Origin: Rhizobium sp. BK602
GTDB taxonomy: Bacteria; Pseudomonadota; Alphaproteobacteria; Rhizobiales; Rhizobiaceae
Reading direction: 5' to 3'
DNA: 64,000 nt
Assembly (NCBI RefSeq): GCF_014195095.1
Contig: NZ_JACIBC010000004.1
Span: 186,001 to 250,000, forward strand
A program made the translations under genes and the position numbers. Under the pieces are notes generated by a model, which ran no database searches, was not told the DNA's origin, and worked only from the letters and a program-made list of their open reading frames with translations. Shown here piece by piece: positions 9,077 to 17,277 of the stretch (positions are counted from its first letter, which is position 1; each line of letters opens with the position of its first letter).

Positions 9077-9673
9077 TTACGCCAATCGCCGAAGATGCCT
9101 AAAAAGAAGAACCAGCAGCAATTCCAGGCCCATCATTGACAGACCGACGACAATGCCCGCCATGCCGGGGTCCCAGCCGCTTCCCCGCAACAGGTAGCCG
9201 ATCGTGACCAGAGGAGCATTCCAGGCGAATGTGCCAATCGCCGTCGCCAGCAGAAAGGGACCGAGGGGCAGTCCGAGAATACCCGCCGGCAGAGCAAGAT
9301 AAATGCGAACCGTCGGGACCGCTTGACCGATCGCGGTCACCAAAAACTGATTGCGCCGGTAAGCCGCCGTCAGTCGCCGATAAAGCGCGGGTTTGAGAAA
9401 GACAAACCTGCCGAAACGATCGACCAGCCGCTGACATCTCGTGTCGCCCAGGAGATGCCCGATAGCATACCAGGCAAGCGCGCCTGCGATCGAACCGGAA
9501 CAGGTCGCCAGCACGGTCCAGGTCAGATCGTCCATGTTTTGGACTGTCATCACGCCGACAAGAACAAACAGGAAATAGGAAGGCAGAACGGGAAGGAATT
9601 TCTCGAGCAAGCTCATTGCGGCGACGCCAGCCAGTCCGAAATCAAGCAACCAGGCTAGGGGCAGGCTGTTCAT
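9077..9673 (-). CDS. DedA-family membrane protein (SNARE-associated/VTT domain)
   Basis: 198 aa from MNSLPLAWLLDFGLAG; a GGAG lies upstream of this ATG. There are four to five hydrophobic segments. The VTT-domain features are FLPVLPSYFLFVLVGVM near the N-terminus, then GDTRCQRLVDRFGRFVFLKP, and RRNQFLVTAIGQAVPTVRIYLALPAGILGLPLGPFLLATAIGT. In the last, the arginine of the F-x(3)-R-x-x-P-x-x-R type DedA signature is only partly kept. DedA proteins are implicated in phospholipid (undecaprenyl phosphate) flipping and envelope homeostasis. It is on the same strand as the SDR but separated from it by 82 bp. Confidence 0.85.
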   Translation of the reverse strand: MNSLPLAWLLDFGLAGVAAMSLLEKFLPVLPSYFLFVLVGVMTVQNMDDLTWTVLATCSGSIAGALAWYAIGHLLGDTRCQRLVDRFGRFVFLKPALYRRLTAAYRRNQFLVTAIGQAVPTVRIYLALPAGILGLPLGPFLLATAIGTFAWNAPLVTIGYLLRGSGWDPGMAGIVVGLSMMGLELLLVLLFRHLRRLA

Positions 9674-9828
9674 GGCCGACGGTCTCCAAGGTCGCTGCAA
9701 GGCGAAAATCGGGCGAGCACAGCCTCATGCTGCACTCGCCCGACGCCAAACCACCTGGCCGAGACCGATGTGGGGGCATCTCGGTTGGCGAAAAACGGTG
9801 GCTTGTCCGAGTAATCGATGATTGTGGG

Positions 9829-10302
9829 CTATGCGCCGACGCGATGGAAAGTTCTGGTCTGGCCGAGTGCGGAAATGCCGATATAGCCTCTCAGGTTCAT
9901 TTTACCGCCCTGCATCGTGATCTGGCAATTATAGGTGCGGCCCGACGAGCCGTCGTAAAGTGAGCCACCTGTCCAGCTACCATCGCTCCAACGCAGACCA
10001 GTGATGAATACGACGTTTTTCATCGACCGGGAACGTAGGGCAGGATCGGGATTTTTCGCATCCTTTTTGAAGGTGACATTGTCGGCCTCCACCAGCTGAT
10101 TGCCATAGAGCAGTCGCGCACGAAACTCCGTTCCGGCCTTGAACATATCGAGTTTTACACTGCCGTCGTCCGCCTGCCACACGCCGACAATGGCGTCAGC
10201 TGGTGAAGCCTGCTGAGCTTGCGCTGCAGGCGTGATTGCCAGTCCGATTGTTGCCAATGCAAGGAACATGGCCGATCGCCTTGAGATTTTTGACGTGCTC
10301 AT
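9829..10302 (-). CDS. DUF2147 domain secreted protein
   Basis: 157 aa. The N-terminal signal peptide has ISRRSAMFLALATIGLAITPAAQAQ with cleavage expected after AQAQ near residue 30. The mature ~125 residues fit DUF2147: it begins with IVGVWQADDGSVKLDMFKAG, the lipocalin-like GxW start, then continues with GGSLYDGSSGRTYNCQITMQGG and ends LRGYIGISALGQTRTFHRV. It is a small periplasmic beta-barrel-like protein of unknown function. It lies downstream of the GH16 glycanase on the same strand but 649 bp away, so its link to the secretion island is uncertain. Confidence 0.85.
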   Translation of the reverse strand: MSTSKISRRSAMFLALATIGLAITPAAQAQQASPADAIVGVWQADDGSVKLDMFKAGTEFRARLLYGNQLVEADNVTFKKDAKNPDPALRSRSMKNVVFITGLRWSDGSWTGGSLYDGSSGRTYNCQITMQGGKMNLRGYIGISALGQTRTFHRVGA

Positions 10303-10951
10303 GGATTAAACCTCTTCATCAATTCGATATTGCGCAGCCTGAAATGGCGCGGGTCCACGCACCGGTCGCGAGTTAGCGTCTGTGGCAGACCACAGGAACT
10401 TAGATATCGACGTCGGAACAGGCATTGACAGAACACGTCAATTGAGTTGCCTGACCCGCCAATCGGCCTCAATCCCCTCAAGGAAACTGACGGCAAATGA
10501 CGGACCGCATGGCTCTGGCCGTGAAAGGATGCTCCCGGCCTCGTCGCGCACATGCCGACCGCAGAAGTCGGTGAGCCGGAAGCGGGCGGCCTTTCGGGAT
10601 GGATGTCACTTTCAACGCGCTATTTTGAATCCGGCTTTGAACGATGTCGGACCCAAAAGGAGACTGCGCCAAAACCAGCCGCCGTGTCTTTGGCGCTCGC
10701 AATTTCCAAGCGGATAAAGCAACGGTTCCGCAATCGACGTTGGTCCTGGTCTGCCGTTGATCCGGCAAGACACCGCAAGGGAGGCAGGAAGGCGTTAGCA
10801 GCTTCCCACAAAGCGACAGATGCTGGATCGGCGGGACGAAATTAGCTCTGCCGAGAGAATGGATATCTCAGTTCGGAAGATGTGTGAAATATCCGAGACC
10901 GCCAATGAAATGAATGGCCTGAGCGCAACAACGGTGATCGTTCCGGACCTC
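10303..10951 (-). other. Intergenic region, no gene seen
   Basis: The 649 bp between the DUF2147 gene and the GH16 gene have no open frame with a convincing product or ribosome site. Small frames on both strands have biased, low-complexity arginine/serine composition. The promoter of the DUF2147 gene must lie at its left end. No terminator hairpin was found by eye behind the GH16 gene. Confidence 0.5.
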
Positions 10952-12136
10952 TCAGATATCAAAGATATGAAAGTGGAATGCGCTGACGCCCATCAAGGCA
11001 TGCTGCGCGCCGGACACATCCGCGCCATCATAGGTAGCGCCATCCAAATACAGATTTCGGTCGGTCGTGGGCGTCCCGGCCCAGGCGTCATTCAGGAATG
11101 TCACGCTGACATCATGGCTACCTTTGTCCCAATCGCCCAGCACCAATAGATGGTCCGATTGACCGGAACCGTGATGAGTGTGCGCCGTCTGAGTTCCGCC
11201 GATTTGTTTTCCATCGACCGTGACCCTGTACATGGCGTCGCCGAGATAGGCGTCTTCGCTGATCAGCAAAACGAGTTTGTCCGCTCCAGCCCCGATAGTT
11301 GCGGTGGTTGTGGATGCACCGCCGGCTGGCGTCGTCACGGTGGCGGGAGGGGTCGTGGTGGTGGTGGCAGGAAGGTGAGAATAGACCCGGATATAATCGA
11401 TCTGCTCCGAAATCGGCGCTTTGGTAATGTCCGCATTGTTGTGGGGGTCGTTCTGCGTGGCCAGATTGGCCAAGAGATACATTGGCCCATGCATGTCGCT
11501 GGGCGTGGGCTTCGTTCCCATAAGCTGACCGTCGACGTAGAAGCCTATGGTATCCGCGTTCCAATCCAGTCCATAGGTGTGAAAACCGCTTGGGTTGGCA
11601 AGTTCACTATAGACCTGCAAATTTTGCTGCCAGTTGAGGTTCGGCGCCGCATCGGTCGTGTGAATGCCGCTATATATGCCCTTCTCGAAACTCCCATAGT
11701 TTTCGACGACATCGAGTTCCTGCCAGTGCCCGGCCTTGTTCGGATCGGCGATCACATGGTCCGGTAGAAGCCAGAACGCGCCCCATGCTCCCGCAAGGTT
11801 CGAGAAGTCGGCCCGCATCTCGAAGTAGCCGTATGTTTGCGAAAAATGGCCTTGCGTGGTGATCAGGCCGGATTCCCAGCTGCCGGGTATCCCCGAAGCC
11901 GTGCGGTCGGGCACGGCCGTAATCGTCAGCACGCCATTGCTCACCTTGAAGGGATCATAGCCCGACGAAGGATCGACGAACGAGGAATGACCAAAGCCGA
12001 TATCGGAATTGGCGTCATAACGCCATTGCGGGCGGATATCGGCCCAGGTCGTGCCGTTGCCCGTCTGAGAAATGCTGCGCGTGTTGAACTCGTCGTCGAA
12101 CGTCAGACGGTACTTGGTAAGATCAATCGTAGACAT
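10952..12136 (-). CDS. GH16 beta-glycanase with C-terminal CBM60-like domain, probably type I-secreted
   Basis: 394 aa from MSTIDLTKYRLTFDDEFN; GGAGGT sits five bases before this ATG. Residues ~8-255 are a GH16 jelly roll with WQELDVVENYG: nucleophile E140, D142 and acid/base E145 in the ExDxxE order. A Thr/Pro linker (256-280) leads to a C-terminal domain (~283-370) resembling calcium-dependent xylan-binding CBM60/36 modules (ISEDAYLGDAMYRVTVDG, LYLDGATYDG). There is no N-terminal signal peptide. In rhizobia, GH16 exopolysaccharide glycanases such as ExsH leave through the PrsD/PrsE type I exporter. The adjacent exporter genes and the hydrophobic tail HFHIFDI make the same route likely here. 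The substrate may be the organism's own exopolysaccharide or a plant beta-glucan (inference). Confidence 0.88.
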   Translation of the reverse strand: MSTIDLTKYRLTFDDEFNTRSISQTGNGTTWADIRPQWRYDANSDIGFGHSSFVDPSSGYDPFKVSNGVLTITAVPDRTASGIPGSWESGLITTQGHFSQTYGYFEMRADFSNLAGAWGAFWLLPDHVIADPNKAGHWQELDVVENYGSFEKGIYSGIHTTDAAPNLNWQQNLQVYSELANPSGFHTYGLDWNADTIGFYVDGQLMGTKPTPSDMHGPMYLLANLATQNDPHNNADITKAPISEQIDYIRVYSHLPATTTTTPPATVTTPAGGASTTTATIGAGADKLVLLISEDAYLGDAMYRVTVDGKQIGGTQTAHTHHGSGQSDHLLVLGDWDKGSHDVSVTFLNDAWAGTPTTDRNLYLDGATYDGADVSGAQHALMGVSAFHFHIFDI

Positions 12137-12320
12137 TTCCACCTCCACGACAAATTCATCCGCTCTGGCTTCCACAATGACATGGACCGCGAACATCTAA
12201 CGCCAACAAAATGCAAACACACGACGGCGCATGGGATAGGATATCCCCGCCACCTGACGGCATCTTCATCAAATTGAAGCTGCCTCGCGGTCAATCAGCG
12301 CAGGGAGCCAACTCCACTGC

Positions 12321-13610
12321 TTACGCGAACAAAAAGTCTTGCGCCCCCAGCGAATGCTGACTGTGCACGACCACGTCACCCGTATCGAATGAAATCGTAC
12401 TGTCGTGGGTGGTTGGATCGAAGGCTGAAATAGTCAGCTCGCTGAAGTCGCTGATCCCCAGTGCGGAAACGTCGATATAATCGGTTCCCCAATTCGACCC
12501 CATGCCACAAGCGCCCTGACCAAAATCTTCGATTCTGTCATGGCCGTTATTGAATTTGAACAGGAACGTATCGTTTCCGCCTTTGGCATGGTCGACCATG
12601 ACCTGTGCGTCACCCCACATGTCGTCGTTGCCGTTGCCGCTGATCAGCGTGTCGTTGCCACCACGAGAATGACCCGACATCCTTTGAGCGTCACCAATAA
12701 GGGTAATGGACCCTTCCGTATGGCGAACGGCATCGACACCAAGCACGTCGTCGCCGCCACGCGCATGGCCCGACATGGTTTGCGCATCGCCCACAATCAT
12801 ATCATTCGCGGATTGCTGCGCCCTGACGAGAAGGCTGTCGTTACCACCATGGGCGTGACCCGACATGCTTTTGGCATCGCCATAGGCCAGAACCGCCCCG
12901 ACAGACGCGACGTTCATCGTATCGTCGCCGCCAATGGCATGATCGCCGAGATTGCCACCGGCATCGCCATAGAAAGTTACGCTGTCTTCAAGACCCGTAT
13001 TGAGAACGTCATGACCGCCACGCGCATGACCGGATATATTTGCGCCCGCATCGCCGTAGAATGTCACAAACCCTTCAGAGCTGCTGTCCGTGGCTGTGTC
13101 GTTGCCACCAACGGCATGATCCTTCATGTCGCCGCCAGCGTCGCCGTAGATTGTGAACGTGTTCTGAAAGGCGGAAAGGTTGAAGGCATCATCGCCTCCC
13201 GCGGCGTGCCCCGATATATCCTTTCCGGCATCGCCATACATGGCGACTGTGATGTGGGTCGGACTCGGAGCCACGCTGAGAACATCATTGCCGCCCTTCG
13301 CACCGTCGGAGATGCTTCCTCCCACATCCCCATACAAATTGATTGGGGAAGCGACAGGCCCGGTGATCTGCGCGAACAGGATATCATCGCCGCCGGCCGC
13401 GTGGTCGGCAATGTTTTTGACGGCATCGCCATAGAAGCTGCCCGAGCCGTGTATGGTCAGATTATCGTTGCCGCCGGTGGCGTGATCCAGCAGGCTTTTT
13501 CCGGCATCTCCGTAAAGAATGCTGGTCGAATCTGGCGCAATCAGGACATCGTCCGTGCCGATTTGATGATCGATTAAATTCGCTGCCGTTATGGGAACTC
13601 GCTTAACCAT
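12321..13610 (-). CDS. RTX-like secreted repeat protein with eleven histidine-containing GD repeats
   Basis: 429 aa from MVKRVPITAANLIDHQIG, with GGAGGGG before the ATG. Residues 33-349 are eleven repeats of 27-33 residues built on [YVIW]-G-D-A...D/G-H-A-x-G-G-[ND]-D. They start at residues 33, 60, 93, 125, 155, 185, 214, 243, 273, 305 and 332. The last ~80 residues (FLFKFNNGHDRIEDF, then TDYIDVSALGISDFSEL, ending QDFLFA) match the C-terminal export domain of RTX/serralysin-type type I substrates. It has no signal peptide and no enzymatic domain. It lies between the GH16 glycanase and the type I exporter genes, all on one strand. It is probably an extracellular calcium- or metal-binding protein; its role (adhesin, matrix or surface layer component) is unknown. 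Confidence 0.85.
   Translation of the reverse strand: MVKRVPITAANLIDHQIGTDDVLIAPDSTSILYGDAGKSLLDHATGGNDNLTIHGSGSFYGDAVKNIADHAAGGDDILFAQITGPVASPINLYGDVGGSISDGAKGGNDVLSVAPSPTHITVAMYGDAGKDISGHAAGGDDAFNLSAFQNTFTIYGDAGGDMKDHAVGGNDTATDSSSEGFVTFYGDAGANISGHARGGHDVLNTGLEDSVTFYGDAGGNLGDHAIGGDDTMNVASVGAVLAYGDAKSMSGHAHGGNDSLLVRAQQSANDMIVGDAQTMSGHARGGDDVLGVDAVRHTEGSITLIGDAQRMSGHSRGGNDTLISGNGNDDMWGDAQVMVDHAKGGNDTFLFKFNNGHDRIEDFGQGACGMGSNWGTDYIDVSALGISDFSELTISAFDPTTHDSTISFDTGDVVVHSQHSLGAQDFLFA
12561..13514 (-). repeat. Eleven degenerate in-frame tandem repeats (81-99 bp units)
   Basis: The repeat units of the secreted protein are visible in DNA as recurring 'ggcatcgcc' and 'catcgttgccaccac'-like blocks every 81-99 bp. 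The first seven units carry an extra residue between GDA and His (GDAGxxIxxHA). The last four are one residue shorter (GDAxxMxxHA). The DNA copies have diverged, so this is an old expansion and not a recent slippage tract. Confidence 0.85.
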
Positions 13611-13765
13611 TTCGGACCCCTCCGAGCTAAACGATGTCTTAGCTTGCAATTGAACCCCCCTAAAATCAAGGGTCAAATTGGGCGCGCGCTCTATCCCATT
13701 GATCCGACAGACTAGCTTTTTCCCGCGGCAGCCAATTGGCGGAAGCGATTTGCGGGGATGATGCG

Positions 13766-15076
13766 CTATTCTTCACGAAAGGCCCGGGCCATCTGATCCG
13801 CCATCGGCTTCGTCAGATAGGCAAGGACCGTTCTGTCACCGGTCTGCAAGAAGGCCTCGACCGGCATGCCGGAGACGGCGGTCAGCTGCCCGAGCCGGCC
13901 CCACTCCTCTTTCGATACGCGAGCGCGCAGGACATAGTAGCTTGCGCCGGAATGCTGGTCGGTGGTCAGTTCGGCCGAGATCTTGGTGATTTTCGCGTTG
14001 AGTTGAGGCGTGTCCCGCTGGTTGAACGCTGAAAACCTCAGCATGACAGGCTGCCCGACAGTCACCTGGTCGATGTCCTGCGGCGACAGTTTAAGTTCGG
14101 CGACGAGCGCATCCTTATCCGGGACGATCTGCATGATGGTTTCGCCGGGCGATATCACGGCGCCCGCGGCATGCACACTCAAATGGTCGATGATGCCGGC
14201 CTGCGGCGCTCTTATATCGATCCGCTTCAGATCGTCCTGCGCGGCGATCAATCGCTCCATAAATTGCCCGGTGTCGCTCTGCGCCTGACGCAGTTGGTCC
14301 GACACCTCGGCGCTGTGATCGTCATCGACCTGCGTGATCTGCAGTTCCGTCTCCGTCATCTTGCCTTTGGCCTGCGCGATGCTCGAAACGAGATTGCCGA
14401 GCTCTCCCGTCAGGCTGGCGCTCTCACGCCGCAGCGCGTAAACCTTCGCCGCCGGGACGATGCCCTTGTCGAACAACCGCTGAAGGCTGGAAAGCTCTTT
14501 GGCGATCAGATCGATCTCGGTGCGCTTGCCGTTCTCCTGGGCAACCAGACCCTCCACTTCCTGCCGCAACTGCTGGATACGTTCGACGAGCTGCGATTTG
14601 CGGCTTTGCCTGGATGCCAATCGATCGTCGAACAGCCGTCTCTCGCCGGCGATCGTCCGCGCGATTTCATCTTCCCCGGCCCGCGAAAGCAGATCCGCCG
14701 GAAAAGCGATCGCTGACGCACCGTCGCGTTCCGAAACAAGCCGCGCGGTCCTCGCGGAGAGTTCGTCCAAACGTTTGCGGATGATCGCGAGATTGGCGCT
14801 CGTTTGCGTGTCATCGAGACGGATCAGAAGCTGGCCGGCATCGACGCGGTCACCGTTCTTGATCTGAATGTCGCGGACAATCCCCCCTTTGAGATGCTGG
14901 ACCGGCTTGACATAGCTGTCGACCGCAAGCGCTCCGGGGGCGATGACCGCGCCCGAAATCCGCGTCGTCGCGGCGAGGCCGCCCATCACGCCGACGAGCA
15001 AGATGATCGTCCCGAGCATCACGACGGAAAGCCGGCGTATCGACCCCTCGCTGGTTGAAAGCCTGTCTCCGCTCAT
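13766..15076 (-). CDS. Type I secretion membrane fusion protein (HlyD/PrsE family)
   Basis: 436 aa. One N-terminal membrane helix (residues ~15-37, LSVVMLGTIILLVGVMGGLAA) is followed by the lipoyl half-motif GGIVRDIQIKNGDRVDAGQLLIRLDD. Next comes a long alpha-helical hairpin (~100-280, rich in Glu, Gln, Arg), the second lipoyl half IDIRAPQAGIIDHLSVHAAGAVISPGETIMQIVP, and a beta-barrel C-terminus with the HlyD-type YYVLRARVSKEEW. It spans the periplasm between the inner-membrane ABC exporter and a TolC-type channel, which is not encoded here. Its start overlaps the exporter's stop by 4 nt. Confidence 0.93.
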   Translation of the reverse strand: MSGDRLSTSEGSIRRLSVVMLGTIILLVGVMGGLAATTRISGAVIAPGALAVDSYVKPVQHLKGGIVRDIQIKNGDRVDAGQLLIRLDDTQTSANLAIIRKRLDELSARTARLVSERDGASAIAFPADLLSRAGEDEIARTIAGERRLFDDRLASRQSRKSQLVERIQQLRQEVEGLVAQENGKRTEIDLIAKELSSLQRLFDKGIVPAAKVYALRRESASLTGELGNLVSSIAQAKGKMTETELQITQVDDDHSAEVSDQLRQAQSDTGQFMERLIAAQDDLKRIDIRAPQAGIIDHLSVHAAGAVISPGETIMQIVPDKDALVAELKLSPQDIDQVTVGQPVMLRFSAFNQRDTPQLNAKITKISAELTTDQHSGASYYVLRARVSKEEWGRLGQLTAVSGMPVEAFLQTGDRTVLAYLTKPMADQMARAFREE

Positions 15077-16821
15077 GATCCGGTATCCTCGCCGGCGACC
15101 ATCAGCCGGACCGCGCCCTGCTTGATCGGTTGCCTTGCCGGCTTCCCGAGAACCGTGTCCTTGGGTCCAAAAGCCTGCAGCCGTCCGCCGGCGATGACCA
15201 TCAACATGTCAGCCGCCACCAAAGCGCTCGGCCGGTGGGCGATGACCATTGCAATGCCGCCGCGCGCACCGACGTCGAGCAGAGCCTGGGTCAGCGCGGC
15301 CTCGCCTTCCGCGTCCAAATTGGAATTGGGTTCGTCCAGCACCACCAAAAACGGCTCCCCGTAAAGCGCTCGCGCCAGCGCGATGCGCTGTCGCTGCCCC
15401 GCGGAAAGCCGCGAACCGCCCTCCCCGATCATGGTATCGAAGCCCTGCGGAAGCTGTACGATCATGTCATAGACGCCGGCAGACTTTGCCGCGGCAACGA
15501 CCAATTTCGATGAGGGCTGCTTTTCAAAGCGGGCAATATTATCGGCGATCGAACCATCGAAGAGGCTGACATCCTGGGGAAGATATCCGATGTGGCGCCC
15601 AAGATCCGAGGGGTCCCATTGCGAGAGAGCGGCGTGATCGAGGCGTATCGAACCAACGGTGGCTGGCCAGAGGCCGGTAACCGCACGCGCGAGCGACGAT
15701 TTTCCCGAGGCGCTGGGACCAATCACTCCCAAAATGGTCCCGGCCGATATGTCAAAGGAGATGTTGCGAAGGATGAGCTCACGGCTGCCCGGAGGCGCGA
15801 GGCTCAGATTGTCCACCGTCAATCTTGATCGCGGTGTCGGCAAGCTGACGCTCCAGTCTCCGGCGGGCAGGATCTCCAGCAGCCGGACAAGGCGCGACCA
15901 GCTTTGCCGGGCGGCAACGAAAGTCTTCCATTGGCCGATGGCAAGTTCCACCGGCGCGAGCGCCCGGCTGACCAGGATCGAGCTGGCGATCATGATGCCC
16001 CCGGTCGCTTCCTGTCGGATGACGAGAACCGCGCCGACCGCGAGCACGGCGGACTGAAGCATCATGCGAAGGATGCGGGACGTGGTCGTCAGGATGCCGG
16101 TCACGTTGGCAGCCGCCAGTTGATTTTCCAGATAGGCGCCGTTGAGATCGGTCCATCGCTCCGCTATCCGGCCGACGAACCCCATTGCGACAACCGCTTC
16201 CCAGTTTCGCCGCGCACCTTCCGCAAAGGCAAGGCGCGCTGCAGAATGCTTAGCCGCCTCAGCCGCCGGGCGTTGCGACAGGATTTCGGCAAGGACCGCC
16301 AGCACGATGAGGACGATGGCGCCGCAAGTGGCCGTCAGCCCGATCCAGAAATGGAAAAGAAAACACAGTCCAAGATACAGCGGTATCCATGGCAGGTCGA
16401 ACAGGGCGATCGGACCGGTACTGGAGAGAAAAGACCGCACTTTGTCCAGATCGCGAACCGACTGCATTCCATCGCCTGGCACCTGCATTACTTGGGGCTG
16501 AAGGACCAGCGACGTAAAGACCTTAGCGTTCATCCGCTCGTCAAGCGCCACGCCAACACGGGCCAGCAGCATCGAACGCAACAGTTCAAGAACGCCCTGA
16601 AATACGAAAAGGGTCGCGGCGATGATCGCAATGCCGACAAGCGTTGGTAGACTGTGGCCGGGAATGACCCGGTCATAGACCTGAAGCATGAAAAACGAAC
16701 CGGTCAGCGCCAGCACGCTGACCACTGCGCTGGCGATCGCGATGCTGAGGAAGGCCTGCCGCAGGGACGACAGCACCGCCATCAGGAATGTTCGAGGCAG
16801 CTTTTTTGACGGAAGAGCCAC
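15073..16821 (-). CDS. Type I secretion ABC exporter (PrtD/PrsD family)
   Basis: 582 aa, GTG start. Residues ~15-310 form the membrane domain (AFLSIAIASAVVSVLALTGSFFMLQVYDRVIP is the diagnostic PrtD-type first segment). Residues ~335-560 form the ATPase, with Walker A GPSASGKSS (368-376), signature LSAGQ (472-476) and Walker B FLVVLDEPNSNLD (491-503). There is no N-terminal C39 peptidase domain, consistent with export of RTX-type or glycanase substrates carrying uncleaved C-terminal signals. It is the first gene of a leftward run, exporter-MFP-repeat protein-GH16. PrsD in rhizobia exports several substrates, so other clients outside the window are possible. Confidence 0.93.
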   Translation of the reverse strand: MALPSKKLPRTFLMAVLSSLRQAFLSIAIASAVVSVLALTGSFFMLQVYDRVIPGHSLPTLVGIAIIAATLFVFQGVLELLRSMLLARVGVALDERMNAKVFTSLVLQPQVMQVPGDGMQSVRDLDKVRSFLSSTGPIALFDLPWIPLYLGLCFLFHFWIGLTATCGAIVLIVLAVLAEILSQRPAAEAAKHSAARLAFAEGARRNWEAVVAMGFVGRIAERWTDLNGAYLENQLAAANVTGILTTTSRILRMMLQSAVLAVGAVLVIRQEATGGIMIASSILVSRALAPVELAIGQWKTFVAARQSWSRLVRLLEILPAGDWSVSLPTPRSRLTVDNLSLAPPGSRELILRNISFDISAGTILGVIGPSASGKSSLARAVTGLWPATVGSIRLDHAALSQWDPSDLGRHIGYLPQDVSLFDGSIADNIARFEKQPSSKLVVAAAKSAGVYDMIVQLPQGFDTMIGEGGSRLSAGQRQRIALARALYGEPFLVVLDEPNSNLDAEGEAALTQALLDVGARGGIAMVIAHRPSALVAADMLMVIAGGRLQAFGPKDTVLGKPARQPIKQGAVRLMVAGEDTGS

Positions 16822-17277
16822 GCAGCTTCAATCCTTCACTTGTCGGCGCCGTCAGGCAGATCCCGGTAGTGACGATTATTATTACGAATCCGCAGGTATA
16901 TCTATTAAAAATTACATTATCACAGGGACTTATTCTTTATATATACATCCGCATCTCGAAGTTCTCCCTGGACATGACGCGACTCGATCCCCTACCCCCC
17001 GTTGCCATTGCAGGGAGCCATCCGGAATTTTCCGGTGGGCTCGTCGCTTGGTCAGAGTTCGCCTGCTACGCGCGGATTGCGTCGCCCAGCGCACCCGTTG
17101 GCAAGCGTTCAGACCTGTATATTGATTGGTTTACGGGAGAACTTGTTGCAGGGGCACAGCAATTCCCCATGCCTGCAATCGCCGTAGCTCCGCGATGGGG
17201 GCGCTACCGCCCAGGAATAGACGCCGTCACAGAGATGAGCGACAGCTCTATTTCGGCCGATCCAAGCCTCGGATTGC
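16822..17277 (-). other. Intergenic region with AT-rich promoter-like tract
   Basis: The 456 bp lie between the exporter start and the GntR regulator stop. Bases ~16873-16955 are strikingly AT-rich (GATTATTATTACG..., TCTATTAAAAATTACATT, TTCTTTATATATACAT) against a GC-rich surround. This is the likely promoter region of the leftward secretion operon. No convincing gene was found in either direction. Confidence 0.5.

Noticed and set aside
12561..13514. Regularly spaced repeats resembling a CRISPR array at first glance
   Set aside because: Units are 81-99 bp, diverged, in frame and encode a repeat protein; there are no identical 24-40 bp direct repeats with unique spacers and no cas genes.
12540..13577. 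A long rightward reading frame (345 codons) opposite the repeat protein
   Set aside because: It is the antisense of the repeats; its apparent regularity follows from the tandem repeats on the other strand, and it has no ribosome site or domain.
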